Shown piece after piece: positions 1 through 8,005 of a DNA stretch of 64,000 nt (positions within the stretch are counted from its first letter, which is position 1; the number at the start of each line of letters is the position of its first letter). The notes below the pieces were generated by a model. The model did not search any database. It saw nothing but the letters and a program-made list of their open reading frames with translations, and was not told the DNA's origin. Source of the stretch: Curtobacterium sp. MCPF17_002 (lineage in GTDB: Bacteria > Actinomycetota > Actinomycetes > Actinomycetales > Microbacteriaceae). The stretch spans positions 248,001 through 312,000 of the forward strand of contig NZ_CP126251.1 in NCBI RefSeq assembly GCF_003234115.2. Reading direction: 5' to 3'. A program made the translations under genes and the position numbers.

Positions 1-716
1 TCGGTGTCCGTGTAGGGGTGGTAGCGGCTCCACCAGTTGCCGAGCGCCCACCGCGGCAGGAGCGACGGCGCCCCGGAGACGGCGTGGTAGGCGTGGAGCG
101 CGGCGTCGTAGTCGCGGCCGTACGCGAACACCGTGACGTCGCGGCGACCGGGGACGCGCGTGCCGATCCAGCCGTCGCCCTCGAACAGGAAGGACTCCGA
201 GTCGTCGAGGACGGTGATGCCGTCGCGGGCGAGGATGCCGGGCTCCAGGGGCATCCGACCGTCGACGTCGTCGAGGGTGCGACCGGTGCCGCCGAGGTCG
301 CGCGGCTCCTGTCCCCAGCGCCACCGGTTGGCGTCCGGGCCGAACGTCTCGACGGTGAAGCCGCCGGGGGAGAACGGACGGCCGTCGTAGTGCAGGCGGG
401 CGCGGGCGGTGGTGACCACGACGCCGCCGCCGGCGGTGCCGGGGTCGGCGGTGCTGTCGGCGGGGCCGGCGGTGCCGGTGCCGCCGGTGCGCTCCGCCGT
501 GTACGACGGCACCGGCAGGTCGCGGCGCAGCGCGAACGTCGACGCGCGGTCCTCGAACCCGCCGTCATCGCTCCACTCGACGCGGAACACCCCGTCGGCG
601 AGGACGGTCACGCGCCAGTGGTCGCCGGTGATCGTGGCTGCCGGGTCGGCGCGGGGCGCGGTGCCGGGGAACGGGCGGATGACGTCCGCGGTGGTGTGGG
701 TCTCGGTCGACGCCAT
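1..716 (-). CDS. Glycoside hydrolase family 31, N-terminal part (runs off left edge)
   Basis: The visible 238 residues are the N-terminal region of a GH31 alpha-glucosidase/alpha-xylosidase type enzyme. The N-terminal beta-sandwich (DGVFRVEWSD, residues 41-50) and the conserved approach to the catalytic barrel (ALGNWWSRYHPY, next to the edge) can be seen; the catalytic aspartates lie outside the window. A Gly/Thr/Ala-rich stretch at residues 78-98 looks like an inserted linker. The ATG overlaps the TGA of the permease gene before it (ATGA), so it belongs to the sugar ABC operon. There is no signal peptide, so it probably cleaves imported oligosaccharide in the cytoplasm. Substrate cannot be told from this part. 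Confidence 0.8.
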   Translation of the reverse strand, partial: MASTETHTTADVIRPFPGTAPRADPAATITGDHWRVTVLADGVFRVEWSDDGGFEDRASTFALRRDLPVPSYTAERTGGTGTAGPADSTADPGTAGGGVVVTTARARLHYDGRPFSPGGFTVETFGPDANRWRWGQEPRDLGGTGRTLDDVDGRMPLEPGILARDGITVLDDSESFLFEGDGWIGTRVPGRRDVTVFAYGRDYDAALHAYHAVSGAPSLLPRWALGNWWSRYHPYTDT

Positions 717-1618
717 CAGTTCTTCACCGCTCCCTGCGTCACACCGGAGATCACCCAGCGCTGGGCGAACAGGTACACGATGATCGTCGGCGCCATCGCC
801 ATCAGGTACGACGCGAACGCCACGTTGTAGTTCGTGCCGAACTTGCTCTGGAAGATGTTCTGCACCACCGGCAGCGTCTGCATGGTCGGGTCGGCCGTGA
901 TGAGCGACGGCAGCATGAAGTCGTTCCACGAGGCCAGGAACGCGAAGATGCCGACCGTGGCGTTCATCGGCGCGAGCAGCGGCAGGATGATCCGCCAGAA
1001 GATCTGCCACGTGCTCGCTCCGTCGATGCGGGCGCTCTCCTCGAGTTCGACCGGGATGGACCGGAGGTACGCCGAGTAGAGGAGCACGCTGAACGACAGC
1101 TGGAACATGGCGTGCAGGATGCCGACGCCGATCGGGTTGTCGAGCCCGAGCTGCGCGGTGAGCTTGATCTGCGGGAGCGCGATGACCGGGAACGGCAGGA
1201 ACATCGCGGCGAGCAGGTAGACGAACGAGAAGCGGAAGAACCGCTTGTGCCAGTTCCGCACGATCGCGTACGAGGCGAACGAGCTGAGCAGGAGCGTCGC
1301 GACCACCGTGAGTGCGGCGACGCCGACGGACACCGAGAACGAGACCGGGAAGCGTGTCAGCTGCCACGCCTCGACGAAGCTCGCCGGGTTGAACGGCGCC
1401 GGCAGCGACAGGGCGTTGCCGTCGACCGACTGCGCGCTCGTCTTGAACGCCATCGCGACGGTCACGTAGAGCGGGACGAGGACGGTCAGGGACGCGACGG
1501 CGAGCAGGATCGTCAGCGGCCAGTTGACCCGTCCGAGGCGTCCACGTCGACGGGGCGGCTGATCGGGCCCCGTGGGCGTGGTGCGGGGTGCTGGGGTGCG
1601 GGTGTCGACGGTGGTCAT
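716..1618 (-). CDS. Carbohydrate ABC transporter permease, MalG type
   Basis: This 300-residue membrane protein is the second permease of a carbohydrate uptake ABC transporter (CUT1 family). It has a charged N-terminal tail of about 30 residues, about six membrane segments and the EAA loop (EESARIDGAS, near residue 195) that docks the ATPase. No ATPase gene is in the operon, as is common for CUT1 systems that share an MsiK/MalK-like ATPase encoded elsewhere (family knowledge, not seen here). It overlaps both neighbours by 4 bases or fewer (ATGA), so MalF-type permease, this permease and GH31 are translationally coupled. Confidence 0.9.
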   Translation of the reverse strand: MTTVDTRTPAPRTTPTGPDQPPRRRGRLGRVNWPLTILLAVASLTVLVPLYVTVAMAFKTSAQSVDGNALSLPAPFNPASFVEAWQLTRFPVSFSVSVGVAALTVVATLLLSSFASYAIVRNWHKRFFRFSFVYLLAAMFLPFPVIALPQIKLTAQLGLDNPIGVGILHAMFQLSFSVLLYSAYLRSIPVELEESARIDGASTWQIFWRIILPLLAPMNATVGIFAFLASWNDFMLPSLITADPTMQTLPVVQNIFQSKFGTNYNVAFASYLMAMAPTIIVYLFAQRWVISGVTQGAVKN

Positions 1619-2577
1619 GCGAGTCGCAGGTTCCTTCCACGGGTCGCCGCGAGCTGCAGCACGGAGATGAGGACGGTGATGATGAAGAAGACGGTCGCGT
1701 TGGCCATCTGGTACGCGTAGTCGCCGCCGGTGAAGCCACCGAAGATCGTCATCGCGACACTGCTCGTCGCGGTGCCGGGGCCGCCGCCGGTGAGGCCGAC
1801 GATGACGTCGTACGCGCCGAGGTAGCCCTTCACGCCGAGCACCGTGTTGATGACGATGAACCCGCTGATGAGCGGGAGCGTGATCGAGCGGAGCTGCTTC
1901 CAGGCGCCCGCGCCGTCGAGCGCGCTCGCCTCGTACAGGTCGTTCGGGATCGAGGTGAGCCCCGCCGTGTAGACGAGGAGCGCCCCGGGCACGGTCTGCC
2001 AGGCGGACACGATCACGATGGACAGCCAGGCGAGGTTCGGGTCACCGAGGATGCTCTGCTCGAGCGGCCCGAAGCCGACCGAGGTGGCGAGCGCCGGGAG
2101 CGTGTTGGAGAACAGGTAGTTGAAGACGTACGCGACGACGATCCCGGACACGACCATCGGGATGACGAACACCGAGCGGAGGCCGGCGGCGTACTTGACC
2201 TTCTTCGTCAGGCCGATCGCCAGGGCGAGCGCGATGACCTGGGTGACGACGACCGTGACGAGCGCGAAGCCGAGCGTGAACCCGTACGAGGCGAGGATCG
2301 ACGGGTCGGACACCAGGGCCTTGTAGTTCTCGAGTCCGAGGAAGTGCCACGACCCGAAGCCGAGGTAGTCGGTGAAGCTGTAGAAGATGCCGACGCACGC
2401 GGGGGCGACGACGAACGCGGTGAACAGCACGAGGGCCGGCACGACGAAGAAGTAGTACATCCGCTCGGTGCGGCGCAACGAGCCGACGCGGCGGTGCACC
2501 CGGGCGGCCGCCGTGACAGGGCCGGGCGAGGCCGGATCCGTCTCGGTCGCGCGGGCGAGTGGGGTCTGCATGGTCAT
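1615..2577 (-). CDS. Carbohydrate ABC transporter permease, MalF type
   Basis: A 320-residue inner membrane permease of the CUT1 sugar importer. It has a long cytoplasmic N-tail, a first membrane segment around YYFFVVPALVLFTAFVV, five further segments and the EAA loop (YEASALDGAGAWKQL, near residue 220). It follows the binding-protein gene after 29 bases and overlaps the MalG-type gene by 4 bases. Two ATGs lie six bases apart at the start (MTM); the upstream one is listed, but the second is equally possible. Confidence 0.9.
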   Translation of the reverse strand: MTMQTPLARATETDPASPGPVTAAARVHRRVGSLRRTERMYYFFVVPALVLFTAFVVAPACVGIFYSFTDYLGFGSWHFLGLENYKALVSDPSILASYGFTLGFALVTVVVTQVIALALAIGLTKKVKYAAGLRSVFVIPMVVSGIVVAYVFNYLFSNTLPALATSVGFGPLEQSILGDPNLAWLSIVIVSAWQTVPGALLVYTAGLTSIPNDLYEASALDGAGAWKQLRSITLPLISGFIVINTVLGVKGYLGAYDVIVGLTGGGPGTATSSVAMTIFGGFTGGDYAYQMANATVFFIITVLISVLQLAATRGRNLRLA

Positions 2578-2606
2578 GATCGCTCCTGGGGTCCTGGTCG
2601 CCCGGC

Positions 2607-3914
2607 TCAGACGGTCGCCGACCGGCCGGCGAGACGCCGCCAGTCCGCGTCGAGTCGCCGCAGCATCGAGGTGAAGTCACCGCTCCGGATCGCCGACTGC
2701 AGGTAGTTGCCGAGCGGGATGGAGGTCGGGATGAAGGTGCCGGCGCCCTGGTAGAACGCGGCGTCGTCGACGTACTGCTGCAGGCCCGCGAGTCGCTCGT
2801 CGGTCTGCGCCGGCGCGTTCTTCCGGGTGGAGTAGGCGAGGTTGTCGCGGTTGTACGCGTCGATGACCTCGTCCTGCATGAGGAACTCGACGAGCTCCTG
2901 CGCCTGGTCGACGTGCGTGCTGGCCTCCGGGATCCAGAGGCCGAGGTCGACGTTCACGCGGGCCTTCCGGTCGGCGGGGTCGTTCGACACCGGGAGCGCG
3001 AAGGTGCCGACCTCGAGCTTCTCGTCGATGAGCGCGATCTGGCTGAGCGCCCACGGCCCCTGCAGGTACATCGCCGCCTTGCCCTGGCCGAAGGCGAGGT
3101 TGCCGTCGGCGTAGGACCGGGTGGCGTGGTCCGGGTTGAAGAACGTCGAGATCGTCTTCGCGCGTTCCATCGGCACGGCGAAGGTCTTCTCGAACGACAC
3201 CTCGGAGTCCGGTCCGACGTCGGCGCCGATGGTCTTCATCTTCCGGAAGAAGTCCCCGGTGTCGACGAGGCTGCCGACGGAGTAGTCGAACAGGCCCTGC
3301 CAGAGCGTCCACGTGTCGCGGTCGGTGGCGTAGACGGGCGTGATGCCGGCCTTGTCGAGCTCCGTGCAGACGTCGACGAACTCGTGCCACGTCGTCGGGA
3401 CCGGCAGGCCGTGGTCGGCGAAGATCTTCTTGTTGTAGATCACACCAGCGGCGGCCAGCGAGTACGGCAGGACGCTGACGCGCCCGGGGTACTTCGCGTA
3501 CTGGTCACCGAGTTCGGCGATGCTCGGCCGGATCCGCCCCGCCGACGGCAGTCCGCTCAGGTCACGGAGGACGCCGCGTTCGACGTAGCGGGCGAGTTCG
3601 AGGTTGTCGTTGAAGCACCCGACGTCGGCCGGTTGCCCGCGGACGAACTGCGGCGCGATGGCCGTCGTGCTGTCGTGCACCACCGAGGTGCCGCCGTGCT
3701 CCCGCTCGAACCGTCGGAGCAGCTTGTCGAAGTAGGCGATCACCTCTTGTTTCTGCTCGTAGAAGCGGAGTGTCGTGCCGCCCGTCGCGGCTTGGCCGGG
3801 TGTCGCACACCCCGCCAACGCCAACGTCCCGAGTGCGATCCCGCCCGCCGCACCGGCGAGGAACCCCCGCCGTCCGAGCGTTGTCCCGCTGATCCCTGTC
3901 CTGCTACCGACCAT
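2607..3914 (-). CDS. Sugar ABC transporter substrate-binding lipoprotein (family 1)
   Basis: A 435-residue extracellular solute-binding protein for carbohydrate. The N terminus has a twin-arginine pair (GRRGFLAG) followed by a lipobox LALAGC with the lipid-bearing Cys at residue 36, so it is anchored outside the membrane. The body shows the type-1 SBP pattern (for example FGQGKAAMYLQGPWAL). The start at 3914 is chosen over an upstream in-frame ATG at 3950 because GGGAG precedes it at a good distance and because the upstream ATG lies inside the predicted -10 box. It is the first gene of the importer/GH31 operon, and the promoter carries a LacI-type operator. Confidence 0.92.
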   Translation of the reverse strand: MVGSRTGISGTTLGRRGFLAGAAGGIALGTLALAGCATPGQAATGGTTLRFYEQKQEVIAYFDKLLRRFEREHGGTSVVHDSTTAIAPQFVRGQPADVGCFNDNLELARYVERGVLRDLSGLPSAGRIRPSIAELGDQYAKYPGRVSVLPYSLAAAGVIYNKKIFADHGLPVPTTWHEFVDVCTELDKAGITPVYATDRDTWTLWQGLFDYSVGSLVDTGDFFRKMKTIGADVGPDSEVSFEKTFAVPMERAKTISTFFNPDHATRSYADGNLAFGQGKAAMYLQGPWALSQIALIDEKLEVGTFALPVSNDPADRKARVNVDLGLWIPEASTHVDQAQELVEFLMQDEVIDAYNRDNLAYSTRKNAPAQTDERLAGLQQYVDDAAFYQGAGTFIPTSIPLGNYLQSAIRSGDFTSMLRRLDADWRRLAGRSATV

Positions 3915-3950
3915 TGCTGCTCCCTCGTGCGCTCCCTCGCGCGTGGTCAT

Positions 3951-3986
3951 GTTTACAGCGCTGGAAACCGCAAGTCAACGTTGTAA
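3951..3986 (-). promoter_or_regulatory. Promoter with LacI-family operator for the sugar ABC operon
   Basis: Reading the minus strand, TTGACT (3973-3978) and TAAACA (3950-3955) are 17 bases apart and fit -35 and -10 boxes. Between and over the -10 lies GTTTCCAGCGCTGTAAAC (3951-3968), an 18-bp palindrome with one mismatched pair and the central CG typical of LacI/GalR operators. A second, weaker dyad centred on CAACGTTG (3976-3983) overlaps the -35. Expected effect is repression released by the sugar; the repressor gene is not in this window. Confidence 0.75.
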
Positions 3987-3990
3987 TCAG

Positions 3991-4020
3991 ACTGGAGGCG
4001 CGGTGCAGCCCCGCCCCGCG
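3991..4020. repeat. Half copy of the GGAGGCGCG hairpin repeat
   Basis: ACTGGAGGCGCGGTGC matches the left arm of the hairpin repeat found through the window (perfect copy at 16126-16167), but the right arm is missing; the sequence degenerates after CCGCCCCGCG. It lies in the intergenic space between the sugar operon promoter and the end of the MarR gene. Confidence 0.6.
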
Positions 4021-4082
4021 ACTCTCGTCCGCGGTGCGGTCACGTCTCGATCCCGCGGTGCGCCGGAGGGGCCGGCCGGCCG

Positions 4083-4532
4083 TCAGGCGGGCTGCGCCGG
4101 GTGGTTCGCGAGGACCGTGTCGAGCAGCCGGACGAGCTCGTCCCGCTCTGCGGGAGTGAGCCCGGCGAGGAGTTCGCGCTGCACGACGGCTGCGCGCTCC
4201 CGGAGGTCGCGCAGCCGGGCGTCCCCGGCGGCGGTGATCGTCACGATGTTCCGGCGACGGTCCTCCGGGTCGGGCGTCCGCGTGACCAGGCGATCGGCGT
4301 CCAGCCGGACCGCGATGGCGTTGACGTTGTTCCGGTCGAGACCGAGGAGGCGGCCGAGGTCGGCCTGACTGAGCGACCCGTGTTCGTCGAGGCTTGCCAG
4401 GACGGCGAAGTCGGAACGGGCCTCGAGCGGCATCTGCTGCGCGGTGAGACGCGCACCGATCGTCGCCACTCGTCCGGCCTGCCAGCTCACGAGGTGCCGC
4501 AGTGCGGCCGGTGGGCGCCTGGATTCCGTCAT
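4083..4532 (-). CDS. MarR family transcriptional regulator
   Basis: A 149-residue winged-helix regulator. The HTH (LSQADLGRLLGLDRNNVNAIAV) and the wing with the DPEDRRR motif followed by VTITAAG are clear. It is divergent from the SDR-like gene, and the 81 bases between them hold three nested inverted repeats, so it probably represses both itself and that gene. A TAGACT -10 box (4539-4544) stands 6 bases before the ATG, which suggests a leaderless mRNA. The inducer is unknown. Confidence 0.88.
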   Translation of the reverse strand: MTESRRPPAALRHLVSWQAGRVATIGARLTAQQMPLEARSDFAVLASLDEHGSLSQADLGRLLGLDRNNVNAIAVRLDADRLVTRTPDPEDRRRNIVTITAAGDARLRDLRERAAVVQRELLAGLTPAERDELVRLLDTVLANHPAQPA

Positions 4533-4543
4533 GCGATGAGTCT

Positions 4544-4591
4544 AACGGTTGGCAGAACCAACGAACGATGTTATCGTTGGCATCACCAACG
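4544..4591. promoter_or_regulatory. Operator cluster between MarR and SDR-like genes
   Basis: Three inverted repeats are packed here: GTTGG-N5-CCAAC (4548-4562), AACGAT-GTT-ATCGTT (4564-4578) and CGTTGG-N5-CCAACG (4575-4591). The first and third share the same half-site with the same spacing and look like two binding sites for the adjacent MarR protein, one near each start. The TAGACT -10 of the MarR gene touches the first site, which fits autorepression. Confidence 0.7.
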
Positions 4592-4613
4592 TTTACCTCG
4601 ACAAGGAGTCATC

Positions 4614-5369
4614 ATGACCACCATCAGTGCCCACACTCGTCTGTCCGGACGTCGCGTCCTCGTCCCCGGCGGGACCGGCGGAGTCGGAGAAGGCGTCGTG
4701 CGTGCGTTCCTCGACGCCGGCGCGGACGTCGTCGTCCCCACGCGCTCGGACGCCCGCGGCGCTGAACTGCGAGACGCGCTCGGCGCCCTCGGACACTCCC
4801 CGTTGCTGCACCTGCCGACCCACGACTACACGTCCTTCGCCGGCGCCGAAGCGCTCGGGCAGGAGATGACCGAACGCATGGGCGGCATCGACGACGTGGT
4901 CGCCCCGGTCGGCGGTTGGTGGCAGGGCAGGACGCTCACGGAAATCACCGACGCCGACTGGTCCACCGCCTTCACCGACCTCGCCACGACGCACATGGCG
5001 CTCGCCCGGGCGATCGTGCCACGGCTGAGCGGGGCCGGCGCCTACACCGTGGTCGTGGGGCAGTCGGCCGAGTACCCGGTCCCGGGGAGCGGCCTGGTGA
5101 GCATGGAGCAGGCGGCGGTGCTCATGATGCAGCGGGTCCTCGCCGCCGAGGAGCCCGACAAGCGCATCCACGCGATGGTCCTCGGCCCGGTGCGCACGCG
5201 GTCAGCCGGCACCGAGGACTGGGTGTCGAGCGATGACATCGGCGCTGTGGCCGTCGCGACCTCGACCGCCGAGACGTTCACGAGCCGGACGATCACACTC
5301 GCGACGCCCGACGACGCGAAGTCGCTCCTCGCCTCCCTCGTCACACCCGTCGCTGCAGCGGGCCGCTAG
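4614..5369 (+). CDS. SDR-fold protein lacking the YxxxK catalytic pair
   Basis: A 251-residue protein with the short-chain dehydrogenase fold. The nucleotide-binding glycine motif (PGGTGGVGEG, residues 19-28) is intact, and GPVRT near the C terminus matches the usual PG-x-v-x-T segment. Where the active-site Tyr-x-x-x-Lys should be, the sequence reads SMEQAAV, with neither Tyr nor Lys. It may therefore be a redox sensor or NAD(P)-binding protein rather than a dehydrogenase, or use another residue. The start is preceded by AAGGAG. It is controlled by the divergent MarR. Confidence 0.8.
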   Translation: MTTISAHTRLSGRRVLVPGGTGGVGEGVVRAFLDAGADVVVPTRSDARGAELRDALGALGHSPLLHLPTHDYTSFAGAEALGQEMTERMGGIDDVVAPVGGWWQGRTLTEITDADWSTAFTDLATTHMALARAIVPRLSGAGAYTVVVGQSAEYPVPGSGLVSMEQAAVLMMQRVLAAEEPDKRIHAMVLGPVRTRSAGTEDWVSSDDIGAVAVATSTAETFTSRTITLATPDDAKSLLASLVTPVAAAGR

Positions 5370-5387
5370 GGCGACCGGACCCGCCGG

Positions 5388-5789
5388 TCAGAGCCCGCCT
5401 GCTCGGTGACCGGTGGGGCCCAGCGTGCCGGGCTGGTCGGCCTCGCCGGGCGCGTCCTTGAGCTCGATGAGGATCGTGTGGGTCGGTGTCGTGCCCGTGT
5501 TCCGACCGGAGTGCCGCTGCGCTGCGAGCCACACGGCGGTGCCGGCGGGGAGCGCGACGTCACGGCTCCGGTCGTCCACGGTCAGCCGACGTTCGAAGTC
5601 GGTGAGCGTGACCATCACGCTGTTCGGGTGGTGATGCAGGTGGGTCTCGTCGCCGGGCGCATCGGTGTAGTCCAGGACGCGGACGTGCTCGTTCTCCCAC
5701 AGCAGCCGGTAGTGCCGAGGGTCCGTCGTCAGTGGGTCGTCCGTGGGCATCAAGTACTCGCTTTCGTCGAGGGAGCGTGTGGCCACCAT
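5388..5789 (-). CDS. Cupin domain protein
   Basis: A small single-cupin protein of about 133 residues. The metal-binding region HLHHHPNSVMV is followed by a beta-strand run and a second motif around AVWLAAQRHSGRN, typical of cupins that bind a metal or small ligand. The start is uncertain: ATGs at 5828, 5789 and 5750 are in frame; 5789 has GGAG 4 bases upstream and is used here, while 5750 would give a compact 120-residue cupin. Its neighbours give no clue to the substrate. Confidence 0.7.
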   Translation of the reverse strand: MVATRSLDESEYLMPTDDPLTTDPRHYRLLWENEHVRVLDYTDAPGDETHLHHHPNSVMVTLTDFERRLTVDDRSRDVALPAGTAVWLAAQRHSGRNTGTTPTHTILIELKDAPGEADQPGTLGPTGHRAGGL

Positions 5790-5996
5790 GATGCTCCGGT
5801 CCCCGCGGCTCGGACGAGTACCGGTCAACCGTTACCCGCAGCTCATCATCGGGATCGTCCTGCTCGCGCCGCATGACGACGTGTTTCAGCCCGCAGCGGT
5901 ATCCCGCAAAGTGCGTCGCCGGGCGCGCGACCCTCCTCGGATGCTCATTAGTCTGACGAGGAAAGCGTCTCGGAGCGCTTCGGGCGGGAGACCAGC

Positions 5997-6995
5997 GTGG
6001 GTGCATCCATTCGGTTCAGCGCGACGAGTGAAGCGCGGGAGTGGGATGCGCTCGTTGCCTCGAGCCCCGGCGCGACGGGCTTCCACGACTGGTCCTGGCT
6101 GCAGCTGCAGAGCGAACTCTTCGGCTGGCGGTTCATCCCGCTGATCATCAGCCACGGCAGCACGTCAGTCGGCGTCTTCCCGGTGCTCGTGCGGCCGGGC
6201 CGGATCCCGCGACCGGCCGACCCGCCGTTCCCGTACGTCGGACCACTCGTGCCCGACGACCTCCTGGTCGACACCCTCCGGGCGTTCCGTTCCTGGCAGC
6301 TCCGTCACGGTGTCCCGATCAGTCGGTTCGACCTCGGACCCGCAGTGGCCGTGAGCGGCGCCGAACTGACGGACGCCGGTGTGGAGTGGTCCGGTGACCG
6401 GACGTACGTCGTCGACCTCGCCGACTCCTCCTCCGAGCAGCTCGTCGCCGGCATGCACCGCAACGCGAAGCGATCCCTCCGAGCGGCCGCGGCGAACGGA
6501 GTCGAGGTTCGACCGGCACGACCCGGAGAGACCACCACGTTCCTGCCCCGCGTGCTCAGCGAGTCGTACACGAGCCGCGGCGTGCCCTCGCCCTACCCGC
6601 AGGACATCGGCGAACGCATCGAGCGGTGGGCAGTGGACCGCGATGACGTCTACATCGCCGCCGCGGTCGTTGCCGGTCAGACCTCGGGGGTGATCGTGGC
6701 ACTGGGGAGCCACCCGGTCGTGTCGGTCTGGGCCGGCGGCACGCTCCGCGAGCACCGCGCCGCGAACCCCAGCACCTCCCTCTACCACGACGTCCTGCGC
6801 TGGTCGCTGGATCGCGGACACACTGCCGCCGACCTCGTCGGCCGGGTCGACGACGGGATCGCCCGGTTCAAGACCGCGCTCGGCGGCATCGAGAAGCCTT
6901 ACACCAGGATCACGTCGTCTCCGCTCCCGCGCGCCGCGCGCGACGTCGCGGTGCGTCTCTGGCAGACGACACAGCACCACAACGCAGCCAGCTAG
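5997..6995 (+). CDS. FemAB-like / GNAT-fold aminoacyl transferase
   Basis: A 332-residue protein of the FemAB superfamily (double GNAT fold, also annotated as BioF2-like acetyltransferase domain). The central segment MHRNAKRSLRAA followed by a GVEV strand, and the C-terminal Y-H-D-V-L-RWS helix with GRVDDGIARFKTALGG, match FemX-type proteins. Family members add amino acids to peptidoglycan precursors or acylate polysaccharide; the acceptor is not evident. The GTG start has GGGAG 7 bases upstream. It stands alone between two minus-strand genes. Confidence 0.75.
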   Translation: MGASIRFSATSEAREWDALVASSPGATGFHDWSWLQLQSELFGWRFIPLIISHGSTSVGVFPVLVRPGRIPRPADPPFPYVGPLVPDDLLVDTLRAFRSWQLRHGVPISRFDLGPAVAVSGAELTDAGVEWSGDRTYVVDLADSSSEQLVAGMHRNAKRSLRAAAANGVEVRPARPGETTTFLPRVLSESYTSRGVPSPYPQDIGERIERWAVDRDDVYIAAAVVAGQTSGVIVALGSHPVVSVWAGGTLREHRAANPSTSLYHDVLRWSLDRGHTAADLVGRVDDGIARFKTALGGIEKPYTRITSSPLPRAARDVAVRLWQTTQHHNAAS

Positions 6996-7135
6996 GCCTG
7001 CAAGGGGCCGACAGGGCGCGACAGCCGACTCCGATCGTCCGTCCGAGGAATCGCGAAGCGGTGCGTCATTGCGCACCCCTCCGGTCAACGTGGGCAATGA
7101 CAATCGACCGAGCGGCAGGAACGGCGGCGGCCGAG

Positions 7136-7942
7136 TCACACCCCGACGCGGTCGAGCCAGTCGCCGAGCAGGGCAGCCACGAGCTCCGGTCGCTCGTGGG
7201 GGAGCGCGTGTCCGGCGTCGGCGACCGTCACGACGGTGGCGTGCGGGTAGGCGGCACCGTCGCCGAGTCGCTCCTGCAGCTCCCAGCCGACCCAGTGGTC
7301 GCGTCGCCCGGAGAGCACGACCACGGGTGCGTCGATCCGCACGTCGTCCGGATCGACCGCCTGCGGGCCGGTGCCGATCGCCCGCTCGAGGGTCTCGTCG
7401 TCGACGTCGCCGCCCGCGGGCACCACCACGCGCCGGAACCGCTCGAGCGTCGCCGACGTCCGCACCACGAAGTACCCCTCGTACTCGGCGCGCTGGTCGT
7501 CGTCGAGCGCTGCGGAGACGCCGTCGTCGCGGACGACCTCGAAGGCCGCCGGACGGAGCTCGCCGGGCACCACGGGGCAGATCAGGGCGAGGCCGGCGAC
7601 CCGGTCCGGGTGCCTGGCGGCGACGGCGCGGGCGAAGTGTCCGCCGTACGAGTGCCCGAGGAGCAGGAACGGTCCCTCGGGGACCTCGGTGGCGAGCAAC
7701 CGGTCGACGGCGTCGAGCACGTCGTCGGGGGACCGGAACCCGCTCGACGGGCGGGAGCCACCGTGTCCCGGCAGGTCGAGGTAGACCCGGCGGACGTCCC
7801 GCTCGCCGAGCATGGGCTCGAGGAACCCGCGCACCTCGACGCGCGAGGAGTACGCGCCGTGGACGGCGAGGAGCGGGATGCCGCTCCTCGCGGTCTCGTA
7901 CGCGAGCGACGCGGACGGGCCGACGTGGACGTGGCTGGTCAT
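7136..7942 (-). CDS. Alpha/beta hydrolase
   Basis: A 268-residue single-domain hydrolase. The nucleophile elbow GHSYGG (near residue 100), an acid in SGRRDHW and the histidine in DAGHALPHE make a complete Ser-Asp-His triad. There is no signal peptide, so it acts in the cytoplasm. Substrate is unknown. It is divergent from the MetE-like gene with only 63 bases between the two starts. Confidence 0.88.
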   Translation of the reverse strand: MTSHVHVGPSASLAYETARSGIPLLAVHGAYSSRVEVRGFLEPMLGERDVRRVYLDLPGHGGSRPSSGFRSPDDVLDAVDRLLATEVPEGPFLLLGHSYGGHFARAVAARHPDRVAGLALICPVVPGELRPAAFEVVRDDGVSAALDDDQRAEYEGYFVVRTSATLERFRRVVVPAGGDVDDETLERAIGTGPQAVDPDDVRIDAPVVVLSGRRDHWVGWELQERLGDGAAYPHATVVTVADAGHALPHERPELVAALLGDWLDRVGV

Positions 7943-8005
7943 GCCGCCATGGTCCTCCCCGTCGCGCTCCCGGTCCCGGTGATTCCGCCCCGGTACCATC
8001 GACGG

